Origin: Thermaceae bacterium
Lineage (GTDB): Bacteria; Deinococcota; Deinococci; Deinococcales; Marinithermaceae
Direction: 5' to 3'
DNA length: 44,009 nucleotides
Assembly (NCBI GenBank): GCA_015488545.1
Contig: WFNN01000193.1
Location: 1-44,009, forward strand
The position numbers were made by a program, and so were the translations under genes. Numbering within the stretch: the first letter of the stretch is position 1; each line of letters opens with the position of its first letter. Below are positions 19,829 to 28,903 of this stretch, in pieces. Under the pieces are notes generated by a model. That model did no database searches. It was not told where the DNA came from and was given only the letters and a program-made list of their open reading frames with translations.

Positions 19829-20988
19829 ACCTTCTCACCCACCTGTTCGCCCATGATCCCCTGGGGCCGGAAGAGCAGGATAAAGATCAGGATCGCGAAG
19901 GCCAGGATGTCCTTGTACTCGGTGCCCATGGCGCCGTTGGTCAGGAAGGTCAGGTAGGTGCCGCCCAGCATCTCCAGCATGCCGAGCACCAGCCCGCCGA
20001 TGGCGGCGCCGGTGATGTTGCCGATGCCCCCCAGCACCGCGGCGGTGAAGGCCTTGATACCGGGGATGAACCCCACGTAAGGGTGGACCAGGGTGTACAG
20101 GAGGCCGAACAGCACCCCCGCCACCCCGCCTAGGAAGCCGCCGATTAGGAAGGTGTAGGTAATGATCACGTCGGGGTCGATGCCCATCAGGCTGGCGGTC
20201 TGGGCGTCCTGGGCCACCGCGCGAATCGCGATCCCCAGCTTGGTTCTGTGGACCAGCCAGTTGAGCCCGTAGAGCATCGCGAAGCTGATCACCACGACCA
20301 GGATCGACTTCATCTGGATGGTGAGGCCCAGGTCGCCGAAGATGGTGGTGCGGTAGATCACCGCCGAGAGCAGGGTGAGGACCAGCGCGGCGATCCAAAG
20401 CCCTCTCGAGGCCTTCCGTGAGATGCCCTGGGTGCGGGTGACGGTGCGGTAGATCCAGTAGAAGAAGTAGGCCACCACCCAGAACACCAGCCAGAGGGTG
20501 AGCAGGATGATCAACGAGCCGAGCAGGTTGGGGAGGGTATAGGTGGCCTCAAAGACCTCGAAGGAGGGGTAGCGGCGGTAGAAGGCGTTGTGCCAAAGCC
20601 CCTCGATTAGACGCACCAGGTCCTGGAGGAAGAACGAGGCGCCGATCGCGGTGATCAAGGGGACCAGCCGGTTGGTGGTGCCGCGTTTTCGAAGCGGCCG
20701 ATAGGCCAGCCGCTCGACCAGGATGGCCACGATCGCGGCCACCGTACCGCCGATCAGGATGGCCAGGGCAAGGAGGATAAAGGGGTTCGCGATCGCCCCT
20801 TTTAATAAAATGAAAGTTTCCGCCCCGGCCACCGCACCGGACATGAAGATCTCCGAGTGGGCGAAGTTGATGAGCTCGAGGACGCCGTAGACCATCGTGT
20901 AGCCGAGCGCGATCATGGCGTACACGAAGCCAAGGATCAGCCCCTCGAGCAGCACACTGGGCAGGAGCTGGATCAGGACTTCGAGCAA
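19825..20988 (-). CDS. livH: branched-chain amino acid ABC transporter permease LivH
   Basis: LILGFVYAMIALGYTMVYGVLELINFAHSEIFM; TTG start preceded by GGAGGTG. Confidence 0.94.
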   Translation of the reverse strand: MLEVLIQLLPSVLLEGLILGFVYAMIALGYTMVYGVLELINFAHSEIFMSGAVAGAETFILLKGAIANPFILLALAILIGGTVAAIVAILVERLAYRPLRKRGTTNRLVPLITAIGASFFLQDLVRLIEGLWHNAFYRRYPSFEVFEATYTLPNLLGSLIILLTLWLVFWVVAYFFYWIYRTVTRTQGISRKASRGLWIAALVLTLLSAVIYRTTIFGDLGLTIQMKSILVVVISFAMLYGLNWLVHRTKLGIAIRAVAQDAQTASLMGIDPDVIITYTFLIGGFLGGVAGVLFGLLYTLVHPYVGFIPGIKAFTAAVLGGIGNITGAAIGGLVLGMLEMLGGTYLTFLTNGAMGTEYKDILAFAILIFILLFRPQGIMGEQVGEKV

Positions 20989-21060
20989 GGGGCACCTCCG
21001 GACGACGGGTAAACGCGCATAACGATGTATAACTTAGCACACCCCGGCGGAGCCGAAAGG

Positions 21061-21085
21061 GTGGGGGGCGCTGGGCGCCCCCCAC
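21061..21085 (-). terminator. attenuator-like hairpin between livK and livHMGF
   Basis: GTGGGGGGCGC TGG GCGCCCCCCAC, 11-bp perfect stem; no strong T tract. Confidence 0.55.
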
Positions 21086-21108
21086 GTGGCTTCACACCCG
21101 GGTTCCGG

Positions 21109-22275
21109 TTACCGGATGGCCTTGCACTTGGTGGCCGGGGCGGGGAAGGAGATCACCTTCACCACCTTGCCGGGGTACTTGGCCTCCTCGAGGTGGACCA
21201 CGAAGTAGTCGGCCTGCTTCCGGTCACCCTTGTAGTCGAACTCGACGTGCCCGGTGACGCCCTCGAGGGTGGTCTGCCGGATCAGCATCGAGAGCTCGGC
21301 GCGGGTCGGGGCCCGATGGGCGTAGCTGATGAAGTTCTTGAGGGCCTTGATGATCACGTTGGCCGAGTCGTAGCCATAGATCGCGAAGGACTCGGGGGCC
21401 TTACCGAACTTCTCCTCAAACTTCTTGGCCATCGCCTTGGCCTTGGGGTACTGGTCGATGGGACCGGCGACGGTGGTGTAGTAAACCCCCTTGGCCGCCT
21501 GGCCGGCGATCTCCACGAACTTCGAGGAGTCGAGGCCGTCGGGGCCCATGAAGGTGGCCTTGATGCCCCGCTCGCGCATCTGCTTGAGAAGCACCGCGCC
21601 CTGGTTGTAGATGCCGCCGAAGTAAACGAAGTCGGGGCGCTTGGCTTTCATCTGAAGAATGAGGGCCTGGAAGTTGGACTTCTCCTCGGTGCCGGTGAAG
21701 CCCACCACCTGGGCCCCGAGCTCCAGCGCCCGCTTCTTGAACTGCTCGGCGATGCCCTGGCCGTAGGTGGTCTTGTCGTGAATGATGAAGATCCGCTTGG
21801 CTCCCAGGGTTTTCACCGCGAAGGTGGCGCCGGCCGGGCCCTGGACGTCGTCACGGCCCACCAGGCGGTCGATGTCGAGGTAGCAACGGTCGGTCACCGC
21901 CGGGCCGGTGTTAGCCGGCGAAACCATGGGCAGCTGGTAGTCCTTGTAGACCTCGGACGAGGGGATGGCCACGCCGGTGTTCAGGTGGCCGACGATGGCC
22001 AGGATCTCGGGGTCGGTCACCAGACGACGGGCCACCGCCACGCCCACGTCGGGGTTGGCCTGGTCGTCCTGCGGCGCCAGCTCGAGCTTGAAGCCGAGCT
22101 TCTCAAACTCGGGCTGCGCCTCCTCGATGGCGAGCTGGGCGCCGAGCTTGATCATCTCGCCGAGCGCCGCCTGCTCACCGGAGAGCGGCGAGACGGTGGC
22201 AATCTTGATCACTTTGCCCTGGGCGAAGGCCAGGGCGCCCAAAGCCACAACCGCTAGCCACAACGCTTTCTTCAT
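21109..22275 (-). CDS. livK: branched-chain amino acid ABC transporter substrate-binding protein LivK
   Basis: Signal peptide MKKALWLAVVALGALAFAQ; KIATVSPLSGEQAALGEMIKLGAQLAIEEAQ. Confidence 0.94.
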   Translation of the reverse strand: MKKALWLAVVALGALAFAQGKVIKIATVSPLSGEQAALGEMIKLGAQLAIEEAQPEFEKLGFKLELAPQDDQANPDVGVAVARRLVTDPEILAIVGHLNTGVAIPSSEVYKDYQLPMVSPANTGPAVTDRCYLDIDRLVGRDDVQGPAGATFAVKTLGAKRIFIIHDKTTYGQGIAEQFKKRALELGAQVVGFTGTEEKSNFQALILQMKAKRPDFVYFGGIYNQGAVLLKQMRERGIKATFMGPDGLDSSKFVEIAGQAAKGVYYTTVAGPIDQYPKAKAMAKKFEEKFGKAPESFAIYGYDSANVIIKALKNFISYAHRAPTRAELSMLIRQTTLEGVTGHVEFDYKGDRKQADYFVVHLEEAKYPGKVVKVISFPAPATKCKAIR

Positions 22276-22361
22276 ATCCCCCTCCATCTCTGCGAGTTCT
22301 TCATGTCTCGCAGGGGCATTTTACAAAAAAATGCACCGGCCCTGTCAAGAAAATCCTCCGG

Positions 22362-23702
22362 CTAGTACTTGATGAGGTAGCGCTCGAGCTCCCAGGGGTG
22401 CACCGTGACCCGGTAGTCCTCCCATTCCAGCCGCTTGGCTTTAAGAAAATGCCGGTAGATCGGCCGACCCAGGGCTTCCTGGATCACCGGATCCCGCTCC
22501 AGCGCGTCCAGGGCCTGCCGCAGGGTGCCCGGAAGCTCCTTGATTCGGTGCCGGCGGCGGTCGCGGACGCTCATTTCGGCGATGTCGCGGCGGATGGGGG
22601 GCGGCGGCTCCAGCCCCTGCCGTAGCCCGTCTAAGCCCGCCGCCAGGATGGCCGCCAGGGCAAGGTAGGGGTTGGCGCTAGGGTCAGGGGTGCGGAGCTC
22701 GGCCCGGGTGCCCACCCCGCGGCGGGCCGGTACCCGGATCATGGCGGTTCGGGTGGAAACCGACCAGGCCACGTTGGTGGGGGCTTCGAAGCCCGGGGTG
22801 AGCCTTTTGTAGGAGTTGACCAGGGGGTTGGTGAGGGCCAGGAGGGCGGGGGCGTGTTCCAACAGTCCGGCGATGAAGCGGCGGGCGGTGACGCTGAGCT
22901 GGTACTCGGCGCCAGGATCGTAGAAGGCGTTCTCGCCGTTTTTAAATAGCGAGAGGTGGATGTGCATGCCGGAGCCGTGGAGCCCCACGATGGGTTTGGG
23001 CATGAAGGTCGCGTGGAGATTGTGAAGGAGCGCCACCCGCTTTACCACAAACTTGAAGGTGGTGATGCGGTCGGCGGTGGTCAGGGCGTCGGCATAGCGG
23101 AAGTCGATCTCGTGTTGGCCGGGGGCGACCTCGTGGTGGGCGCCTTCGATCTCAAAGCCCATGGCGGTGAGCACGTTGACCATGTCCCGTCGGGCCTCCT
23201 CGCCCTTGTCCAGCGGGGCCAGGTCGAAGTACCCGGCGTCGTCGTGGGTGGCGGTGGTCGGGAGACCTTCCCGGTCCCTTAGAAAGAGGAAGAACTCGGG
23301 TTCCGGACCGGCGTAGAGACCGTCGTAGCCAAGGGCTTGGAGCGCCGCAATCTGGCGCTTCAGCGCCTGCCGGGGATCGCCCTCGAAAGGGGTGCCGTCG
23401 GGTTGGGCGACGTCGCAGATCAGCCGGGCCACCCGGCCCCGGGCGGGGTCCTCGAGGATGTCCGGAAAGATCGCGAAGGTGGCGTAGTCGGGTTTTAAGA
23501 GCATGTCCGACTCATCGGCCCGGGCGAACCCCTCGATCGAGGAGCCGTCGAACAGAATCTCGCCGTCGAGCGCTTTTTCGAACTGGCTTTCCGGGACCTC
23601 GACGTTCTTGTTGAGACCCAGAACGTCGGTGAACTGGAGCCTGAGGAAGCGGACCCGGTTGGACCGGAGCTCTTTCAGGATCTCGGCCTTGGACAGCCCC
23701 AT
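22362..23702 (-). CDS. glnA: glutamine synthetase type I, alpha-like (446 aa)
   Basis: MGLSKAEILKELRSNRVRFLRLQFTDVLG; FDGSSIEGF; GLHGSGMHIHLSLF; internal start ATG 23702 chosen over 23744. Confidence 0.95.
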   Translation of the reverse strand: MGLSKAEILKELRSNRVRFLRLQFTDVLGLNKNVEVPESQFEKALDGEILFDGSSIEGFARADESDMLLKPDYATFAIFPDILEDPARGRVARLICDVAQPDGTPFEGDPRQALKRQIAALQALGYDGLYAGPEPEFFLFLRDREGLPTTATHDDAGYFDLAPLDKGEEARRDMVNVLTAMGFEIEGAHHEVAPGQHEIDFRYADALTTADRITTFKFVVKRVALLHNLHATFMPKPIVGLHGSGMHIHLSLFKNGENAFYDPGAEYQLSVTARRFIAGLLEHAPALLALTNPLVNSYKRLTPGFEAPTNVAWSVSTRTAMIRVPARRGVGTRAELRTPDPSANPYLALAAILAAGLDGLRQGLEPPPPIRRDIAEMSVRDRRRHRIKELPGTLRQALDALERDPVIQEALGRPIYRHFLKAKRLEWEDYRVTVHPWELERYLIKY

Positions 23703-23709
23703 GCCTTTT

Positions 23710-23715
23710 AGCCTA
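23710..23715 (-). promoter_or_regulatory. -10 TAGGCT, leaderless promoter of glnA (alpha-like)
   Basis: TGGTAGGCT-N7-ATG on minus strand (extended -10). Confidence 0.55.
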
Positions 23716-23865
23716 CCATGATCTGAATATTCATTCGCTGGCATACGGCGGCTCTCCGTACCTATTTTTCATTCGTTATGCCGAAAACCCACCGCCAGCT
23801 TCCGTCATATGCCCCTAATGGTGTTCTTATGATTCGGATGCAGGGAACAGTTGGTCAAAAATGGG

Positions 23866-23895
23866 TTGACATTCTTCCAGTGGCCGGGCTACGCT
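23866..23895 (+). promoter_or_regulatory. promoter of second glnA: TTGACA-N18-TACGCT
   Basis: Perfect -35 at 23866-23871, -10 at 23890-23895; SD GGAGGTG ~23917. Confidence 0.65.
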
Positions 23896-23928
23896 TTGCC
23901 TGTAATATTTTGCGCGGAGGTGCGAAAC

Positions 23929-25347
23929 GTGTTTAGGGATGCCAAAGAAGCGGTGAAGTTCATCAAGGAGAAGGGAATCGCCTTCGTCGACCTGCGGTTT
24001 TCCGACCTGCCCGGGCGCTGGCAGCATTTCAGCGTCCCCGCCCACGAAGCCGACGAGGCCTTCTTTACCCAAGGCGCCGGCTTCGACGGCTCCTCGATCA
24101 CCGGGTTCCAGGCCATCAACGAGTCCGACATGCTCCTCCTTCCCGACCTCTCCACCGCCTTCGTCGATCCCTTCGCCGAGCACCCCACGCTGGTGGTGAT
24201 CGCCGACGTGTTCGATCCGGTGGAGCGGAAGTTCTACGACAAGGACCCCCGCGGTGTGGCCAAGCGGGCCGAGGCCTACCTCAAGGAGACCGGTATCGCC
24301 GATACCAGCTACTGGGGGCCCGAGATCGAGTTCTTCATCTTTGACGAGGTGGGGTTCTCCATCGAGCCCCACAACTCCGGTTTCTGGATCGACTCGGTGG
24401 AGGGGCACTGGCACAGCTACGAGGGCGGCGACGGCCTCTGGATCCGGCCCAAAGAGGGTTACTTCCCGGCGCCTCCGGTGGACAAGTACCAGGACCTCCG
24501 TAGCGCGATGGTGAAAAACCTCGAGGCCACCGGGGTTCGGGTCGAGCTTCACCACCACGAGGTGGCCACCGCCGGTCAGGCCGAGATCGATATTCGCTTC
24601 GATACCCTGACCCGTACCGGCGACAACGTCTTTAAGTACAAGTACGCCATTCGCCAGACCGCCGCCGCCGCGGGAAAGACCGTGACCTTCATGCCCAAGC
24701 CCCTCTTCGGCGACAACGGCTCGGGTATGCACACCCACCAGTCGCTCTGGAAGGGGGGCGAGCCGCTCTTCTACGACGAGGAGGGTTACGCCGAGCTTTC
24801 CAAGCTGGCCATGCACTACGCCGCCGGCCTCCTGGCCCACGGCCCCGCCCTGGCGGCCATCACCAACCCCACGGTGAACTCTTATCGCCGCCTGGTGCCG
24901 GGCTACGAGGCCCCGGTGAACCTCATCATCTCCCGCCGCAACCGCTCGGCGATTATCCGGATCCCCATGTACTTCTCCGGCCCCGAGTACCGGAAGTCCA
25001 AGCGGATCGAGTACCGCGCCCCCGACCCCTCGGGCAACCCCTACCTGACCTTCGCGGCCATGCTAATGGCCGGCCTCGACGGCATCCGCCGGGAGCTGGA
25101 GCCGCCCAAGCCGGTGGACAAGAACCTCTACGATCTCTCGCCCCGGGAGGCCCGCCGGATCAAGACCCTGCCCAAGAGCCTCGACGAAGCCCTGGTCGCC
25201 CTGGAGAAGGACCACGACTTCCTCCTTGCCGGCGGGGTCTTTACCGAGTCGATTCTCGAAGAGTGGATTGAGCTGAAGCGGGCCGAGATCGACCAGGTCC
25301 GGCTCCGCACCACCCCGGTCGAGTACTACATGTACTATGACCTCTAG
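23929..25347 (+). CDS. glnA: glutamine synthetase type I, beta-like (472 aa)
   Basis: GTG 23929 after SD; KLFGDNGSGMHTHQSLW-type motif, NRSAIIRIP, KNLYDLSPREARRIK resembling the E. coli adenylylation segment KNLYDLPPEEAKEI. Confidence 0.95.
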   Translation: MFRDAKEAVKFIKEKGIAFVDLRFSDLPGRWQHFSVPAHEADEAFFTQGAGFDGSSITGFQAINESDMLLLPDLSTAFVDPFAEHPTLVVIADVFDPVERKFYDKDPRGVAKRAEAYLKETGIADTSYWGPEIEFFIFDEVGFSIEPHNSGFWIDSVEGHWHSYEGGDGLWIRPKEGYFPAPPVDKYQDLRSAMVKNLEATGVRVELHHHEVATAGQAEIDIRFDTLTRTGDNVFKYKYAIRQTAAAAGKTVTFMPKPLFGDNGSGMHTHQSLWKGGEPLFYDEEGYAELSKLAMHYAAGLLAHGPALAAITNPTVNSYRRLVPGYEAPVNLIISRRNRSAIIRIPMYFSGPEYRKSKRIEYRAPDPSGNPYLTFAAMLMAGLDGIRRELEPPKPVDKNLYDLSPREARRIKTLPKSLDEALVALEKDHDFLLAGGVFTESILEEWIELKRAEIDQVRLRTTPVEYYMYYDL

Positions 25348-25359
25348 CGTCGGAAAAGG

Positions 25360-25393
25360 GCTGGGGGCCGCCCCATTTGGGGCGGCCCCCAGC
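25360..25393. terminator. strong bidirectional terminator between convergent glnA and phosphatase gene
   Basis: GCTGGGGGCCGCCCC ATTT GGGGCGGCCCCCAGC, 15-bp perfect stem, flanked by AAAA and TTT. Confidence 0.85.
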
Positions 25394-25403
25394 TTTGGAC
25401 CGG

Positions 25404-26873
25404 TTACTTCTTGATCACGATCCGGCCCTCAACCTTTGGGGCCACCGGCGAGTGGGCCTTGATGTAGTCGATCACTACCTGGGCGAGGAGCTTGCCGTTT
25501 CGCTCGTCGATCACCCGGGGGGCGTTTTTGAACATCGTGTACCCGTCGCCCCCGCGGCCCATGTAGTCGTTGATGGCGCAGACGTAGGTCTTGTTCGGGT
25601 CGAGGGGTTGACCGTTCACCATGACCTTGAGGATCCGGTGGCCCGCCGGGCGGGTGGGGTCGAAGACGTAGGTGATGCCGGAGACCTGGGGGAAGCGTCC
25701 CTTGGTCCGTTCCCACTGGGAGACGCCGTTTTCCAGCGCGGCCAGAAGGTCCTTGCCGCTCACCTTGACGCTAATCACCACGTTACCGAAGGGCAAGATG
25801 GCCAGGATGTCCTTCTTGGTCAGCTTGCCCGGGCCGTAGACCTGGTCGGTCCGGATCCCACCGCCGTTTTGGATGGCGCAGTCGGCCTTGGCGTAGGCCC
25901 GGATGGCGTCGGCGATCAGGTCGCCGATGTTCGACTCCTGGCGGCGCACCACCTTGCGGCGGGCGTCAAGGGGAACCTTGGTTTCCCCGATCACCTTATT
26001 AAGGGCCTGGTCCAGGGCGGCGGCGTACTTGGCCACCACCTTTTGCATGGCCGGGTCTTCCGGGATCGAGGCGTCGACCGTGTACTCGGTGGGAACGACC
26101 ACCGGCTTGAGCCCAGGGACGGTGAAGACCTTGAGCTGGGCCAGGTGGACCCAGTCGGCCCCGGTTTTCCAGATGAGGGTGCCGTTCACCACCTTCCACA
26201 TCGGCGCGTGGTCGTGGCCGCCCAGGATCAGGTCGATCTCAGGAACCTTGGCGGCGAGTTCCTCGTCGTGGACCATGTCCATGTGGGTCAGGGCGATGAC
26301 CACTTCGGCCCCTTTGGCCTTGAGCATCTTGGCGTACTTGCGGCCGGTTTCGACGAAGTCCAGGTACTGGGCGTCGGGACCGGGGCTGGTGAGCTCAAGC
26401 CAGTTGTCGATAAGCCCGATGATCCCCACCTTGACCCCGTTCCAGTCAACCATTGCCCAGCGAGCGGCGCCGGCGAGGGGGCTGCCGGTCCGCTTGTTGA
26501 GCAGGTTGGTGGCCACCCAGGTAAATTTGGACTCCTTCACCCGTTGGGCCGCCACCTCGGGGCCGAAGTCAAACTCGTGGTTGCCGTAGGTGGCGTAGTC
26601 GAGCCCCAGCTGGTTGAAAACGTCGACCATCTGCTTGCCCTTGAAGACGCTTGACATGGTCGAGGGGCTGAAGGCGTCGCCGGAGAAAAGGATCAGGTTG
26701 GCCTGCCCCCCGAGCTCCTTGATCAGGGTGGCCACCCGGGCGGCCCCGCCGTACTTCCCGTGGTGAATGGGCTGGATCTCGTAGACGTCATTGAAGTGGA
26801 TGATCGAGAACTGCCCGGCGAAGGCCACGGCCGCGAAGAGCAGCGCGGCCAGACTCCAAACGTACCGCTTCAT
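25404..26873 (-). CDS. secreted 5'-nucleotidase/2',3'-cyclic phosphodiesterase family protein (UshA-like)
   Basis: Signal peptide MKRYVWSLAALLFAAVAFAG; FSIIHFNDVYEI, TYGNHEFDFG, LGGHDHAPMW, C-terminal nucleotidase domain QNGGGIRTD. Confidence 0.92.
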   Translation of the reverse strand: MKRYVWSLAALLFAAVAFAGQFSIIHFNDVYEIQPIHHGKYGGAARVATLIKELGGQANLILFSGDAFSPSTMSSVFKGKQMVDVFNQLGLDYATYGNHEFDFGPEVAAQRVKESKFTWVATNLLNKRTGSPLAGAARWAMVDWNGVKVGIIGLIDNWLELTSPGPDAQYLDFVETGRKYAKMLKAKGAEVVIALTHMDMVHDEELAAKVPEIDLILGGHDHAPMWKVVNGTLIWKTGADWVHLAQLKVFTVPGLKPVVVPTEYTVDASIPEDPAMQKVVAKYAAALDQALNKVIGETKVPLDARRKVVRRQESNIGDLIADAIRAYAKADCAIQNGGGIRTDQVYGPGKLTKKDILAILPFGNVVISVKVSGKDLLAALENGVSQWERTKGRFPQVSGITYVFDPTRPAGHRILKVMVNGQPLDPNKTYVCAINDYMGRGGDGYTMFKNAPRVIDERNGKLLAQVVIDYIKAHSPVAPKVEGRIVIKK

Positions 26874-26912
26874 ACCATCACCTCCACCGCCCATTGTAGG
26901 CGATGGGGCGGG

Positions 26913-27914
26913 CTAGACCGACGCCGGGGCGGGGCGGTCCGAGGAGTGGCCGGGGTAGGCCTTGCCCCCGGTGACGTAGGCGGCGGCGTGGTTGGCGGCG
27001 GTTGCCGCTTCGCCGAAGTTGACCTGGATGAGCTTGAGCTTGCCGGGGTAGGTGACCGCGTCGCCGGCGGCGTATACCCCAGGCCGGCTGGTCTCCATGC
27101 GGGTGTTGACCGCGATCTTGCCCCCCTCCATGGCCAGGCCCCAGTTCGCGATCGGCCCTGGCTTGGTGAGAAAGCCGGCCAGGACCAGCACGGCGTCGAC
27201 CGGTAGCGTTTCCCGGGTGCCGGATCCCAGGTCCTCGATGGTGGCTTCGTGGACCCAGTCGTCGCCTCGGACCGCTTTCAGGGCGTAGGGGGTTTTGACC
27301 GCCAGCTCGCCGCGGCGGGCGGCCTCGAGGAGTTCCCCCACGCTCTTCTCGTGGGCCCGGAAGGTGCGGCGGCGGTGGACTAGGGTGACCCGGGCGACGT
27401 TTTTGAGCATCAACGCCCAGTCCACCGCGCTGTCCCCGCCACCGACGATTAGCACCCGCTTGGAGCGGAACTCCTCGGGGTGGCGGACGGCGTAGAAGAG
27501 CCCCCGGCCCTCGAGTTCCCTCTCCCCGTCGGCGCCCACCCGCCGGGGTTCGAAGATCCCGAGCCCGGAGGTGACGATCACCGCCCGGGCGGTGTAGGTG
27601 TGCCCCCGATCGGTGGTGAGCGAAAAGCCCTCCGGGCTGGCCAGCAGTTCCTGGGCCCGTTCCTCCATGGCGTAGATGGGGCGGAACGGGTCGAGCTGGG
27701 CCACCAGTCGGGCCGCCAGATCGGCGGCCTTGATTTTGGGGAAGCCCACCACGTCGTAGATGTACTTCTCCGGGTAGAGGGCCACCAGCTGGCCGCCGGG
27801 CTCCGGCAGGGGGTCGACCAGCCGCACGCTAAGGCCTCGCATGCCCGCGTAGAAGGCCGCCGCCAAGCCGGTGGGACCCGCCCCCACCACGATCAGGTCG
27901 GTTTCGGTGGCCAT
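26913..27914 (-). CDS. ferredoxin-NADP+ reductase type 2 / thioredoxin reductase-like flavoprotein
   Basis: [71 protein letters not shown]. Confidence 0.9.
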   Translation of the reverse strand: MATETDLIVVGAGPTGLAAAFYAGMRGLSVRLVDPLPEPGGQLVALYPEKYIYDVVGFPKIKAADLAARLVAQLDPFRPIYAMEERAQELLASPEGFSLTTDRGHTYTARAVIVTSGLGIFEPRRVGADGERELEGRGLFYAVRHPEEFRSKRVLIVGGGDSAVDWALMLKNVARVTLVHRRRTFRAHEKSVGELLEAARRGELAVKTPYALKAVRGDDWVHEATIEDLGSGTRETLPVDAVLVLAGFLTKPGPIANWGLAMEGGKIAVNTRMETSRPGVYAAGDAVTYPGKLKLIQVNFGEAATAANHAAAYVTGGKAYPGHSSDRPAPASV

Positions 27915-27917
27915 ACC

Positions 27918-28532
27918 CTACTCCTTGCGGCGCGCCAGTTCGGCCAGGCCTTTGAGGTCCAGAAGGGTAATCTTGCCGTAGCCCGACTTGATGTACCCCT
28001 CGCGGGCAAGCTCGCCCACCACTTTGGTGACGGTTTCCCGTACCGAACCCACCGCCGCCGCCAGGTCGTCGTGGGTTAGCCGGATCAGCGGGCGTCCCTC
28101 GGCGTCGCGATCGGCCACGTCGGTTTCCAAAAACTCCAGGAGCGCGGCAGCAATCCGGTTTTTCAGCCGCTGGTTGACCAGGCGCTCGATGCGCCGGTAG
28201 CCCTGGTGCAGGGCCAGCACCAGCCGGTGGGTGAGTTCGTTGAAAAGGTCGGGGCCGAGGCCGTCGGGGTCCAGCGCCTCGACCGATACCCGGGTCACCG
28301 CCTCGGCAAAGTAGCCGCGTTCGCTGCCGGTGAGCACCTCTTCACCGAAAAAGTCGCCGGGGCGAACGAACCGAAGGGTCAGGGCGTTGCCCTCCTCGTC
28401 CACGTGCTGGATCCGGACCAGGCCCTCGCGCACGCGGTAAAGGGGCTCCCTGGGCCCCGGAACCCCGGGGTAGAGGATGACCTCGCCGGGGGCAAAGGCC
28501 AGCGTGTCGCGAATCTGTGTCCTAACCACCAT
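27918..28532 (-). CDS. Crp/Fnr-family transcriptional regulator
   Basis: cNMP-binding-like N-terminus and HTH LTHDDLAAAVGSVRETVTKVVGELAREGYI. Confidence 0.92.
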   Translation of the reverse strand: MVVRTQIRDTLAFAPGEVILYPGVPGPREPLYRVREGLVRIQHVDEEGNALTLRFVRPGDFFGEEVLTGSERGYFAEAVTRVSVEALDPDGLGPDLFNELTHRLVLALHQGYRRIERLVNQRLKNRIAAALLEFLETDVADRDAEGRPLIRLTHDDLAAAVGSVRETVTKVVGELAREGYIKSGYGKITLLDLKGLAELARRKE

Positions 28533-28546
28533 TCCCTCCCGACCCC

Positions 28547-28575
28547 AGGGTAGCACGGTCGGGCTATTTTGTAAA
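28547..28575 (-). promoter_or_regulatory. promoter of crp/fnr gene: TTTACA-N17-TACCCT
   Basis: -35 complement 28570-28575, -10 complement 28547-28552, spacer 17. Confidence 0.65.
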
Positions 28576-28583
28576 CATAGTTG

Positions 28584-28901
28584 TTACGAAATCCGGGTTG
28601 CCTCGGCTAGCCAGGCGAGGTAGGGAGGATGACCCTGCGCCACTGGCAGCGCCAGCACCTCCGGAACCTGGTAGGGGTGGAGCTCGGGCACCCGCTTCAT
28701 GAGCGCCGCCAGCCTTTCCTCGGTGGTTTTGATAACCAGGAGGACCTCCTCGTCCTCCACCACCTTCCCCTCCCAGCGGTAGACCGACCGGACCCCTGGG
28801 ACCTGGTTTACGCAGGCGGCGAGCCTTTCCTCTACCAGTTTTCGGGCCAGCTCGCGGCCGGCGTCGGCAGGGGCGGTGACCAGCACCAAGTACGCGTTCA
28901 T
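28584..28901 (-). CDS. cutA: divalent-cation tolerance protein CutA
   Basis: LVTAPADAGRELARKLVEERLAACVNQVPGVRSVYRWEGKVVEDEEVLLVIKT. Confidence 0.96.
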   Translation of the reverse strand: MNAYLVLVTAPADAGRELARKLVEERLAACVNQVPGVRSVYRWEGKVVEDEEVLLVIKTTEERLAALMKRVPELHPYQVPEVLALPVAQGHPPYLAWLAEATRIS

Positions 28902-28903
28902 GG

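Noticed and set aside
23851-23928. Upstream ATG start for the beta-like glnA
   Set aside because: It would place the start before the -10 and SD; GTG 23929 has SD GGAGGTG and matches the family N-terminus
25371-25382. CCCCATTTGGGG in the glnA terminator as a third copy of the 43069 palindrome
   Set aside because: It is the loop-proximal part of an obvious terminator stem; similarity is likely coincidental in GC-rich hairpins
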